Shown here: piece after piece, positions 34,687 through 46,871 of the stretch | How positions within the stretch are numbered: the first letter of the stretch is position 1 | Layout of the letters: every line of letters begins with the position of its first letter | Source: Rotaria sordida | Lineage: Eukaryota; Rotifera; Eurotatoria; Philodinida; Philodinidae | Length of the DNA stretch: 64,000 bases | Assembly (NCBI GenBank): GCA_905250125.1 | Contig: CAJNOL010000069.1 | Location: 242,371 to 306,370 of the forward strand | Direction: 5' to 3' | Notes under the pieces: model-generated | Told to the model about the DNA's origin: nothing | Database searches by the model: none | The model's input: the letters and a program-made list of their open reading frames with translations, nothing else | Program-made: the position numbers and the translations under genes

Positions 34687-36014
34687 TCATGTATTAGTAG
34701 ACGTAGTTATAGTTATAGGTGAAGTTATTGGACTTTTTTTAAGCTTAACATTTGGTTGCTGTCGTTGTAACATTTCTGCAACAGCATGTTGAAAAACTGA
34801 TTGACTAAACAAAAATCCACTAATATGTCCATAAGGAATATATCGAACAAGACAACCAGGCCATACATCATTCATATCTGGTATACCGTCACGTAATACA
34901 TATCCATCATTTGTACCAATAATAAACATTGCATTAGGTATATTTGATTCAACAGGACGCGAATAATTATCTAATGATGTAAATTCATCCATAATAAGAC
35001 GCATCATATCTTTAACAGGATCAATAACACTTAAATTTGAACTTGTTGATTTTTTTCCTTCACGTAAATATTCATAAAATGTTTGATATGCTTTATTTTC
35101 ATAGAATTGTTTTTTTAAAAGATCCCATGGAATTGTACGTGAAAGTACACCATCACAAAAAGCTGTTGAACTTGTTGACCAAGAAGCACATGATAACAGA
35201 GAAAGTGGACCAGGCCAACTAAAATAAAAATCATCAAAATTTCATATTTATTTGTCTTTTTTAGAAAAAAATTGATTTTTTTTATTTTACTTAGTAAATG
35301 CTAATGAAGCCATATGTCCACCGAGAGAAAAACCATGTAGAATAGCTGGTGTTAATTTCATTTTTTCACACCAATGAAGTAATGCAAGTGTTTCCAACAT
35401 AAGTGCACCACCCATAACCAATAAATCTGTAACATAAAAAAGTGATGAACGTACTTGATGTTTTGGTTTTCTAACACCATAATAAGGATTTTCAAGAATA
35501 ATTGAACCAATACGATATTGTTTTAAAAGTGGATGTGCAGTAAGAAGTCGTCGTCGATTAAAACCTTGATCACCTGTTCCAGCATAACAAATATTTATTG
35601 GAATTGAATCAATACCAACACGATGATCATGTGGTAAAACCAGTTGAAAATGAGCTGTAGCTACTTCAGTTGGAACCTGTTGTGATATACAGAAAAAAAG
35701 AAAAAAAAACTTTAATCAATCAGATGAATAAATGGATCTATAGTAAATCTCACCATGTGTCCCATATGATTAGCAATTGGAGAACGAAATTTTGCATCTA
35801 TATATTGTCGATCACCTTTTATTTCTTGTTTAACAATTTCCACCGTATTTTCTTGTATACTTTCAGCTGGTACAAGTTTTAAACATTCATTTCTTATCGC
35901 AACTTTCTCACGACGAGATACACAAAGTTCTTGTAAGTGTAATGGGTTACCCCAACCACGTATAAATGATTTTGATATAACAAGACGACGAAAAAGTTTA
36001 TCAAAATTAGTCAT
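34687..36014 (-). CDS. ABHD18: ABHD18-like alpha/beta hydrolase
   Basis: Three exons, 35754-36014, 35291-35676 and 34687-35218, giving 392 residues. The start MTNFDKLFRRLVISKSFIRGWG matches ABHD18 (human ..LDILYRRLLLTKLFIRGWG). Then come PIANHMGHM, HLAGTGD-like CYAGTGDQGFNRRR, LENPYYGVRKPKHQVRSSL, VMGGALMLE and the nucleophile elbow GFSLGGHMASLA (G-x-S-x-G with Ser). NWPGPLSLLSCASWSTS and the C-terminal DVWPGCLVRYIPYGHISG, whose His is the likely catalytic residue, complete the fold. Human ABHD18 is a poorly known hydrolase; biochemical role is left open. An upstream in-frame Met at 36131 exists, but a splice-acceptor-like CTTTTCTAG lies between, so the internal start is preferred. 189 bp after prohibitin. 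Confidence 0.92.
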
Positions 36015-36203
36015 TTCAATCGTTTTATTATTAGAAATATCATCTAGAAAAGCTTTGATCGATTTAATAAGCTTCTTTTTTTTTAATAGAAAAAACAAAA
36101 AACAAATTTTTTTGTCAATAGTTATAAACATGCGAATATAAGCACGTTGGTTTTTTTTTTTTTTTTTCTAACAGATCTCACTGGTTTGATACAAAAAAAC
36201 ATT

Positions 36204-38090
36204 CTATTGACCAGAAGCTGAAATGTTTAATAACATTTGAGGACCATGTGGTAAATAAACGATATTTCGTGATTTTGATAATTGAGTAGCAATATCTTCA
36301 GCTGCTTCGATACGTCGAAGTTCAATTAAACCTAAATTGAAATAATAAAAACAAAAAATAAGAGAAAAAAGAAAAAACAAAGAAAAATACTAACCATCAC
36401 CAGCTTCACCTAATGCTTTACCAATTAAATCAGCAGCACGAGCATCACCTTCAGCAGCAATAACATTTGCTTGACGACTTTGTTCAGCCTATTGATGTTT
36501 TTTTTTTTGAAATAAAAAAAATCAAATTATTTTGCAATTTTTTTCTATTTTAATTTACTTTTTCGACTAAAAATCGTTGTTTTTCTGCATCTTGTTGTGC
36601 AACTTGTTTCAATTCAACAGCACTAGTAAACTCTGGTCCAAAACTTAAATGTGTCTAATAAAAAAAAAAAAGATACATTGTAATTATGTTTATATGGACT
36701 AAATCATTCGTTAGCAACGTGATTTCGCAACATGAATCTCCAGATAATGGACTTTTCTAGAGCTAATTTTTATGTTACATGTACGTTAAGTTACTCTGAA
36801 AAAAATTGGCTCTAGAAACCTTTCTTGAGAGAAAGTATCAATAAAAAGTACTAACGATAATGACGTAAAACTGAAAAGGACATCAACTTTTACTTCATGT
36901 ATTTTAGTTAACAGAAACTTCGATTTGAAGCAGTATTTTTGAAAACTAATTAATAAATTCTGTAGATAACTCTTGAGGCTACAAAATCTCTATGCTAAGT
37001 TCTTTTTCTGAGCATGCCTAGATTTTTCACAAAAAAAAATTGTTTTTTTCATCAGCAACATGACGATTTCACGTATGATTACAGAGTTATTTGTTAATTA
37101 GTTTTTATTTAATAGTGAGCTGAAAGAACCAACATTTTTACATATGTCTATGCTCATAGAACTTATTCAGAAAAATAATCCTTGTAAAGAATCAAAGTCA
37201 AATAGAAGATAGATATATCCTGTTTTACTTGAAACAACCCATATATAACTTTTCTTTATTAAACTTACAATTGAAATATCATCAAGTAATAAACCAAACT
37301 GAGCAGCACGTTCAGTTAATAATTCACTAACACGTTGTGATATAAGAGTACGTTGTGTAATCAATTCGATTGCATCAAATTGAGCCTAGATTATTTTCAT
37401 AGATAGATTATAAGAAAGAAATATATTTTGCAACTTACGACAACAGATTTTAATACTTCATTTGTAATTGATGGTAAAACACGTTCTTCATAATCTAGAC
37501 CCAAATTACTAAAAATTTTAGGTAGAATTTCAGCTTTTGGTCGATAAAGAATACGTAAAGTAATATTAATTGTTTGCAAATCTAAGATGAAAATAAATTC
37601 ATTAGATAAAAATTTCTTGTTTTTTTTTGCTATCATATTCATTTTTATACCTTTTGTTCCTGTAATTGATGGAACTGAACGTGGACGAGTACGAATATCG
37701 AATATAATTGGTCGATGAAGCCATGGAATCATAAAATGCGTTCCCTCTCCGATTACATCGGGTTTAACACCTTGAAAACGATCAAAAATTACAGCTCGAT
37801 GACCACCATCAACTATAAAATATTCATTAAATTATATCTCAAATCTTTTTTTTTTCGATTATTTACCATTGTAAAGCATAGAGTTAATAACACCACCGGC
37901 AATTGCCAAACCAATACCAATTTTTCCTAAGAAGAACAAAACTCATAAGTTAAAAAGAACAATTAGCACTTCAACTTATGATATATATATATATATATAT
38001 ACAATCAATTTTAGATATTCTAACTTTCTTCTTAACAATTTTATTATTTTATATCTTACCAATATTATTGAATAATCGAGATGTTGCCAT
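36204..38090 (-). CDS. PHB: Prohibitin (PHB1)
   Basis: Eight exons: 38060-38090, 37867-37926, 37651-37812, 37439-37581, 37269-37385, 36559-36654, 36395-36488 and 36204-36331, giving 276 residues (human 272). The N-terminal helix [20 protein letters not shown] anchors it in the inner mitochondrial membrane. [76 protein letters not shown] and [18 protein letters not shown] are PHB1 signatures. The family forms a ring with PHB2 that scaffolds m-AAA protease and cristae. Intron 5 (36655-37268) is long and contains a stem-loop. First gene of a tight four-gene same-strand run. Confidence 0.97.
36754..36818. repeat. Stem-loop in prohibitin intron
   Basis: TTTCTAGAGCTAATTTTT on the left faces AAAAATTGGCTCTAGAAA on the right, one mismatch (T/C against G pairing), loop of ~30 nt. 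Intronic, function unknown. Confidence 0.6.
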
Positions 38091-38683
38091 TAGTTTAATT
38101 TAATTTTTTTCTATAATAAACATGTAAAAAAAAAATCATAATCGATATTTTTTTAGTGATAGAAAAAGAAAAGATCCTTCCTTTTGTGTTTCGACGTCTT
38201 TTATTTTTTTTATTAGCAAGAAGTCTTTTTCAAAAGAAAAAAAAGAGGCGAAAAAAAGAAACATCACACATGGAGAAACGCAAAGAAGTCATATCTCCGT
38301 CGATCCGAGAATGCATCATTATTTGATCTACCTATCCACTACGGTGACAAATTGATGCAATATGTACACAGACAAACAGACATACACTAATGTACGTAAG
38401 GAGTAGAAATAGATTAATCCAATGACGAAAAAAAAAAAAGAAAGAAAAAAGAGAGAGAGAAGCAAAGTGTATTAGCAGTTAGATATCAAAGATCAACTGC
38501 ATAGTAACAAGAAAGAAGAAAACACGTGAAAGTGAAATGAACAAACTTGAAAGAAGAAGAAAACATGCACGCTAGAGACAAAAAGAAACCTCATCCGTCG
38601 AACAGAAAGTTTACACAAACATATGCACCGTTTTAAACCTTTTGCATACACACAAAGAACCAAATATCGAATCGATTCATGTT
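38091..38683. other. Spacer between LARP1 and prohibitin
   Basis: Purine/pyrimidine-biased sequence with A-rich runs, presumably the LARP1 3' UTR and prohibitin promoter/5' UTR. No other feature seen. Confidence 0.5.
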
Positions 38684-41600
38684 TTAACATCGTTCGGAAG
38701 TTGTCCGTCGATTTGGTTGTCGTGGTTGATTACGATTACGAGATGAAAGATATTCACCACTTAGTTTTAATGAATTAGCAGTTGTTGTATCACTGTTAGT
38801 TCCTCCAGCAGCAGCTGCTGCTTCTTTTGCTGCTGCAGCTGCAATTGCTTCCGGTGCTGGGACAGTCTAAAATAAATAAAATAATACAAATTTATAATTT
38901 TATATTTTTTTTGCTATTTACTATAATTCCTGATTTTGTTGGAAAAAATTGTTGTGGAAATGAAGCACCATCAACACGAAAATCTTCGAGACGTTTATAA
39001 TTTTTTAAAATTTCTCCCAATTTTTGATTAGTCTTTGGTTTTCGTCGAGAATATTTAAGAAAAGCCCAAAATTTTTCTAGTCCATATAATTGACCTTAAA
39101 AAATAAAACAAAAACAAAATCAGACATATTCTCAAATAAGATAAAATAAAAATTTCATTTTATTTTTTACCAGCTTCATAATCACGAAGTGTTTCATTTT
39201 CAAAATCTTCAAATAGTTCTTGACGAAAATGTTTTTCAAGACCATATGTATAAAATCGAAATAAACATTCAAGACCATATCTAGAAATATTAAGAATAAT
39301 ATTTATTCTTTCAATCTAAAAAAAAAAAATTAAACATTAAAAATATACCTATGACCAGTTTTTCCATCGTCAACAGAATATTGTTTAAATTCGTTGTACA
39401 TACGACGATTAAAATTTTCACGTAAGAAAAATGACCAAAAACGATAGAGTGTATTCATTTCCATAGATTGACCAGGACCATATTTAGTTCGTTCTAGGAT
39501 TCGATAAAAAAGATAAGTTACTTTTACTAATATTAAAGGTTATTTGAAAAATATATATATATATGATCTTTTGAATAAATTAGTGACTTATAAAAGCATA
39601 AGATTAATTCAATTCAAATAGATAAAAATGTGATAAGGATAGAGAAAATTTCATATTTGTACATCTGTGCTCACAAGTGAAAAGAAATATTATATTCTAA
39701 ACGAATTTTTCTTACAGTCAACATTCATACAACATAGTTTTATTAAACACTTAGCTAACAATTTTAAAAAGATAGTGTTTAGAACCGAAACGATAAGCAT
39801 GAAAAAAGTTCAGCACGTACAAATATGAGGGTAAATACGATGCCTATTGCAAGATCAATGAATGTATATGGGCGTAGGTGTTAGTCTTGTCTAGGCATGT
39901 ACCCAAATCCAATAACAGAGTTTCACTATTTCAAACTTATTTCATTGATTATGAACTATATCAATAAATTGTCACGTTACAAATATAAAAAGATATCTGC
40001 TTTTAACAATCAAACGGAGAATGACTCAGTGAATCGTTTGGTTTGACAAGAAATTGAAAGGAAACTGAAAAATAACTCGAACTTATTAGGTTTGGATTTT
40101 TTGATTGACTCCAACACGTAGTCTAACAATGTTGCCAAAATTTCTCTTTTGACATTCTTCACTACTATTCCCCGAATTCAGTTGTGTCAAGTGATTCAAT
40201 AGATAAGAGCGTTTTTCTTCATTCAAGCAAAAACGATCCAAACGTTTTGGATACATGCCAAATCTTCTCTTCATTTCCATCCATGTTTTCATTTTCTTTT
40301 GTGCGTACTAAAGTTTCCTCGTGCTCATCTTTCACCAATCAGTTTCATATAACTCATTGAATTGATTGTCTCATGAGTGAAGAAGAACAAAACAAAAAGA
40401 GCTATTGCATTTCAACAACGAACTCTTCCACTCAAATTACTATTTAATCAAAATGAAATAAGTTTTGGTGATCTTCTAGATAGATTTTGTGTCTTAGTTA
40501 CGATAAACAAATGATTTTTTCTTATTAACGATTTTTTTTCATTTCGGCTATTTCATTGTCATGAATTTTTGAAATAAAATATTAAGTATAAACATATATT
40601 ATTTGATTATGACATTGATATCATATGTTGTAAGCTATTCGAAATTTTTTTTTTGCTCAATCTTCAACGATTTTTCTTTTACCGTCAAGGCATTGTTGTT
40701 TATATTTTAAATAAACTTGTTGAGTAAAACCATTTTGTTGTAAAAGTGAATGAGATGGATGTTGAAATTGTGGAATTTCAACAGGTGTTGAACCATAATA
40801 ATCATATAAATTTGAATTACTACCATATACACTACCATACCAATAATGAGAATCATTATATGATGATGAATATTGATCATAAAGATCTTGTTGTCGAGTT
40901 CTAAAAAAGAAAAATTTTTTAAATAAATATAATTCATCTTAAAAAGAAAGAAACAAGATATAATGTTCTAAAGAGAAATTCTTACGTAGCACCAGATGTT
41001 GTAGTGGCGCTTCTCTGTTTCGTTGTTGTTGTTGTTGTCGTTGGTGGATGACCACGTGAATCAAATACCCACCCAACTGAACTTTCTACCGGTGGATTTT
41101 CACTATGACGAGTTTTACGTTTAAGACCAGGTGTCTAGAAAATGATAATAACAATTCATTAGTTCATTTGTTTGTTTTTTTTGTTGCAAAAAATAAATTA
41201 CATCTGGTTTAACAACAGAAGCATCTTTTGTAACTGGATAAAATCGAACAGCATTTTTTGCACGTGAATGTGGTGTACGTGGTTCTTCGGGATGTTCTTG
41301 TGCTGCATGTGAACGTTGTTTTTTATCATTTGTATTTGTTGTTATTGGTATTGTAGTAGTTAATGGAAGATCAACATTAGTATTAACAGGTAATGAATGT
41401 GATAGAAAATCATTTGTTATTAATTGTGATGAGTTTTGTTGTTGATTTGAAACAGGCAAATGTTTTGGTCGATAAAATGGTTCAATTTGTGGTGGTGCAT
41501 AATTATTTGAACGAATAATAGTAATAGCTGGACTACGTGCTTGTTTATCATTTTTTGTTGTTGTCGATTGATTATTTTCTAAAAAAAAATAAAGATAAAG

Positions 41601-44436
41601 TTTTAGTTTCTTTATAAGAATTAAATAATATTACCTTTATCAGCTTGTGATCGAGAATTTTGATTTATATCTTGATTATCATTATCATCATCATCATCAT
41701 CATCCTCATCATCATCTTCAACACTAAGTTTTCCTCCACTCACCGGTTGTGATTGATTGGATCCTTTACGTATCGAATCCATTTCGTCTTGACTTATTAA
41801 TTTCACTGTTTTATCATTCTAAATATAAATTTTTTGTGAAATAATATTTATTAAATCAAAAAAAAAGAAAAAACAAACAGCTGTTGTTGTTGGTCGATCA
41901 TGCCATAATTCTTCTTCATACCATCTTAAACCATCATCAATAATTTTTGCTATTTCAGCTGTCATACGTGCACGTGGTGTATATTCACCTGTACGATCAT
42001 GATTTTTTTGATTTTGTTTACGATTTGATGGTGGTGTTGGTGTTATAATAAGAATTTTATCAATATCATCATCATCTAATTCGAAATCTAATTCATCACG
42101 TTCTCTAAAACAATTTTAAAAAAGTAATGAAATCATATGAAGAAAACTATATATATACATACGGTTCTTCATGCAAATCAAGTGTTAATGATGTAGTACG
42201 ACGTCGATTTTGACGATTATGTGGAAGAAATGAAAGTGGAAGATCAGATAATAATGTATTATTATTATTATTTGCTTTTGAATTTATTTGTGTAGTAGAT
42301 AATTCTTCATCAAATTGAAAATCTAATTCTTCACGATTATCCGATGATTGTCGTTGTTGTAAAGTTATCTGAGATTGTTGTTGTTGTTGTTGTGTTTGTT
42401 GTTGTTGTTCTTTTTTATCCTAGATTCAAAATATATATAACAAAAAACAAAAATTTTTTTTTTATATATAATAAAAACCTTTCTTTTAGTTGGTTTCTTT
42501 CGTTTAGTTGGTACATGACTCCAATCAACTTCATTAGCTTTCGTTCGTCCTTTTTCTAGCAATTGTGATTCATCATCAAGTCCATTAAGAATTGTATTAT
42601 CTATTTGTAAATACTTCTTTTTTTCTTTTGCAAAAAAAAGAATGATATTTATGCTTACTCTCATTCTCATTTTTCCACATTTTACCCGGTTGAAAATCAG
42701 GTACATCAGGATTAAGTGCTGTTAAATGATTACTAACATCCATTATGAGTGGCCATCGTGTTGGTTCAGTTCGACAACGTACCATACATTTATCATTAAG
42801 TTCAACAACAAGACTATCTTTAACAGCCTAAAAAATTCAAAAAAACTTCTTTGTTTTTTTTCCACAGAAAAATAATTAAAGAATTTATTTGAAACGAACA
42901 TCTGCAATAAAATTAATATCATCACATAATGTTTGAACTCGATTAAAATTTGCAATAAGTGATAATGGTACATAACCATCTTTAGACATTTGTTGTCGAA
43001 GAAATATATCTGCTTCAAGATTTTCTGTACTAAAATAATATTCACTAAAGAAAAATATTAAATTTAAATTATTTATAAAAACAAAAAAAGTTTTTTTTTC
43101 AATATGTACACTTGACGTCGAAGAAGTTCTCTTAATTGTTGTTCAGTATAAGATGGTACTAGTGGAATTGTATATTCATCTGTATTAACATCAATATTAG
43201 TTAATGGTATATCAGTAGCTGGTGGTGGTGTTGTTGATTGATAATAATAAGCACCTTCTATATATGGCAATACAAAAGAACAATCATCAATAACTACCGT
43301 TTCATCATCAAATATAAAATTGTGCACATCACGTTTAATAGCTCTTTCATGAGAATCATCAATGCCTGTTATATCTGTACCGGCTGAAAGGAAAACAAAG
43401 ATTTATAATATTAACAAGAGAAGGATAAGAATATAATTAATAAGATAATTTACCGATTGTATCTCCGGTTGGTACATTTGGATCGACACCAAGTGTTCCT
43501 TCAATTTTCTTTTTTCGTTTACTTTGTTTATCCTGATACCATGGAACTCCATGACCAGCTACATCTGTTTGATCATAATCTGACAGAAAGAAAAATGAAT
43601 TTTTTTTTTTTTTTTGAATATTAAATGATAAATTTTTACATACAATAATATGCATAATAATCTTGATATGCATCATAGGCTTGTTTATAAGCAGCTGCTG
43701 TTGCTGCTACAGCTGTAGCACGATTTTTTCGATTTTTTTTTTGTGCACCACCATCAAGACTACGTGCACGATTTCGACTAGCTCCATGTGTACTACGTAA
43801 ATTTCGATTAGCACGATTTCCTTTCGATGATGTTGCTGTTTTTGTTGATGTTGATTGATTATTAGCACCATTTTGAGTATTTGTTGTAGTTGATATTTCA
43901 CTTTGAATATTTTCTTGTTCATGTTGATCTAATGGTAATGGTACCCATTTTTGTTTTCCTTTCTTTTTTCTTGTACGAGGTGTATTCGGTTGAGATGTTC
44001 CATTTTCATTTTCATTTTCATTATCATTAGACATTGTTTGATTATTAGTTGTCATCGATGTTTCACCTTCGCCATTTTCTTGCTCTTCATGATCTAATGG
44101 TAATAATACTAATTTTTCTTTTATTTTTGTTTTTCTTGTTCGAGGTGTATTAGGTTGAGATATTCTTGTTTCATTATCATTAGATATTGTCTGTTCATTG
44201 GTTGTTGTTACTAATGATTCAATAGTTGCCTCAGCAAGACTGGGCCAGTCTTTAGGCTATGAAAAGAATAGAAATACATATATTGAGTCACACACAAAAA
44301 CAAATTTTTCTTTTGTTACTCGTAAAAGAGCAGTATTAGGTGATGTATCTTGAGAAATATTATTGGAGTTCGTTGATGTGGATTGTTGCCAAGCTGAACA
44401 GCTGGTTGAAGTCGATGTGGCTGTTTCGTTTGGCAT
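38684..44436 (-). CDS. LARP1: La-related protein 1
   Basis: Seventeen exons: 44320-44436, 43644-44256, 43454-43579, 43110-43383, 42900-43044, 42659-42827, 42479-42600, 42163-42419, 41879-42104, 41635-41818, 41202-41578, 40986-41134, 40683-40900, 39349-39493, 39171-39280, 38922-39094 and 38684-38866; 1195 residues. [10 protein letters not shown] precedes the La motif (~365-460: [37 protein letters not shown]). The middle holds poly-Q, an acidic run, [17 protein letters not shown] and VGWVFDSRG. The C-terminal DM15 region (~975-1130) has [48 protein letters not shown] and [17 protein letters not shown]15 binds the cap of TOP mRNAs downstream of TORC1. The first half has a ~50-residue tandem duplication. 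Intron 13 (39494-40682) is 1.2 kb with no recognised gene. Confidence 0.97.
43905..44205 (-). repeat. Tandem duplication within LARP1 exon 2
   Basis: Two adjacent in-frame copies, offset by ~153-165 nt. Copy 1 contains [18 protein letters not shown] and [13 protein letters not shown]; copy 2 contains [18 protein letters not shown] and [14 protein letters not shown]. The downstream copy keeps the LARP1-typical KWVPLP. Confidence 0.85.
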
Positions 44437-46871
44437 AACGCCCTCGAGTTGTTTTTATTCTGAGAATAAAATTTCAAAACAAAAATATTAAAAAAAAATG
44501 AAACAATAAAATAAAAGTTTTGCTTAAACTTTTGAACTAAACATAAATGACGTTAGAAAATTGCACAATTCTTTATATTTTACGCAATCCGAATGAATAC
44601 TAATCATTCTCAAATAGACATTGGCAGAGAGAATTCAAAAAGTGCGAACACGTGAGATAAATTCGTGTACTCATTTTTTTTGTTTATTTACTCTTTACGT
44701 AAGCATTCACATCAGGTGCGCGTTTTATCTTTAGTACGATAAACTATGGATCATGAGATGTACATCTGACAGGTTCGATGTTCTTAAACTGTGAACCAAA
44801 GAAAAATAAGGACTATGATATATGTCAGACCTCACTCAAATATATATATTTTTTTCTAACAAAATTATAATTACGAAATTTAGAATTTCACAATTTTGAA
44901 ATATTAGGAAAGAAAAAAAACAACTATTATAATGATGTCGCCAGAATCGTATATGTTATTGCTTTTTACAATATATAGATTGATTTGAATTAATTACATT
45001 ATGTTCGATTTGATTTCCATGTGTCCATAATCAATTAAAGTATATGAATATTTATTAGATTGTAATCAATTTGAATATAAATAGAACTCAATAGAAGGAC
45101 ATCTATATTTGATACCAAATATTATGCGGCAATATAGAAAAATAATGAGAGAACTTCTAATTTTGCAGTACCCGAAATGTTCACATGCATATTTTCTTTT
45201 TTTTTTTTTAAATGAAACAGTACATTCCTAGGAGAAAATGATTTGTCTGACAATTGACTCTTGTCTGTGGACATCAAATACTTTTAGTGAATTTTCGCTG
45301 TAAAACTTCACATTTTACAGCAAAATCATATTTGCGAATTTCAATCTGAAATTTTACCTATATAAAGATATCAATTAGACAAGTTTGTATACAAAAATTT
45401 CAGAATTTTTGAACTAAATATCTTCGAGATATGGAACTTTCACAAAATATTGAATTTTTTTTGTACAAACTTTTCTAATTAAGACCTTTATATGGATGAA
45501 ATTTCAATTGTAAATGTGGGATCTTACAGCGAAAGTTTACTAAAAAATCTGTTCGATCTCTTCAGAAGCAGCAGGCCATAAGTACGAATTATTTTTATAG
45601 TAAACATAGTTCACTATGATGTACAAAATATATTAAATCCTGGTTGAAAAATGAATCAACACCTGGGAATGTTTCATCACCAACCAGTAATTTCCTCATT
45701 CCAAAGAACCGGATAACAGTTTTTTAATCATAACAGAGATGAACAGGGTTCGATTTGCAATATCACAAATCAAATTCAAGTTGAGTTTAGTTCTTATCTA
45801 AGTTTATGCAGTTTATATTGATATAGATATATATAGATATAGATATAAAGCAAGAATAGTGAAAAAACGCTCGTGTCAAAAGTAGCAATGAATGCACTCA
45901 TTTATTATCTTATCTTTCTTCGTTTAAGAAAAACAGCACGTAACAAACATAGTTATTCTCATTAGTTTAGAAAAAAAATATTTGTGTAATAATTAAATGT
46001 CATGTTCAACAGAAGAAAAAAAATATTGATCTTTGACTAACACAAATAATCATTAAGAAAAACCTGAATTGACAAAATACAAATATAGCAGACCCTTCTC
46101 ACGTCTTTCTATTAATAGAAGATCTGGTATTTTCTACAATAGAGAAAAGACTTTTGATAATAATCGTTTCTAATACCAAGTAATGAGTTCAACTAATAAT
46201 ATGACACAGTTGGAGGTATTTTCAATGAAATTCTCAGAAGATTTGTCTTTTTTTTTTCATTCGATTATACATTCTAAAGTCTTTCGTATAATTTATTGTA
46301 ATTCTACATCTTATGTACAATCGATCGAAGATACTTTTACTTTCTTTCACTTTTTGCAGACATTGAAAAATTTATAATTTTAAATGTAATAATTATTTAC
46401 AAAAAAAAATAATAATAAAAAGTCTATTACAATTCTATGAATAATATATAGAAAGAATCAACGTCCTAGATAAATAGTCACGTGTAGAATGATGAACTCT
46501 ATAAAGTAAACTTAATGATATTTGTAAAAAACACTTAAATATATATATATATATTTTTTTTTAAGGACTTCACAAAAACAATATATTTAATAATACATCT
46601 GAAGCAGAAAAATATTTAATAGATTTTAAAATGAATTTGAAAGAAAACTACAAGAAATTTTCCGTCGTTTTGTTTGTTCAATTAGTCGGAAAGACCAATG
46701 TTAGATTTCTTTTTGTTTTGTTGACAATAGTAAATCAAAACAAAAAATAAAAAATATTAATTCACATATTCAAGCCGATATCAAAACATGCAACAATTTG
46801 GTATTCTTATCATTATTTGATAAAATACAGAAAAATTTAATTCACACAACAGTTTTACATAGAAACAATAA
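44437..46871. other. Intergenic region upstream of LARP1
   Basis: 2.4 kb, AT-rich, with a foldback at 45287-45541 and a (GATATA)-rich run near 45825-45850. No gene. A GGTTCGAT near 44773 lacks any tRNA context. Confidence 0.55.
45287..45541. mobile_element. Small foldback element
   Basis: Inverted arms centred near 45413. TTTTCGCTGTAA at the left end faces TTACAGCGAAA at the right end. Inside, GAAATTTTACCTATATAAAG and CAATTAGACAAGTTTGTA face CTTTATATGGATGAAATTTC and TACAAACTTTTCTAATT. The centre holds TATCTTCGAGATA. The left arm has an extra ~25 nt. No coding capacity. Confidence 0.75.

Noticed and set aside
40086..40292. Minus-strand ORF in LARP1 intron 13
   Set aside because: Coding-like in composition ([13 protein letters not shown]) but no family recognised and no phase-consistent splice into LARP1; DM15 continuity across the intron is already complete.
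42344..42559. Plus-strand Val-rich ORF
   Set aside because: Antisense of the LARP1 poly-Gln exon and adjoining intron.
43707..43922. Minus-strand Gln/Lys/Val-rich ORF
   Set aside because: Alternate frame of LARP1 exon 2 low-complexity sequence.
44765..44790. GGTTCGAT resembling a tRNA B box
   Set aside because: No A box or acceptor stem pairing around it; another such motif at 45748 also lacks context.
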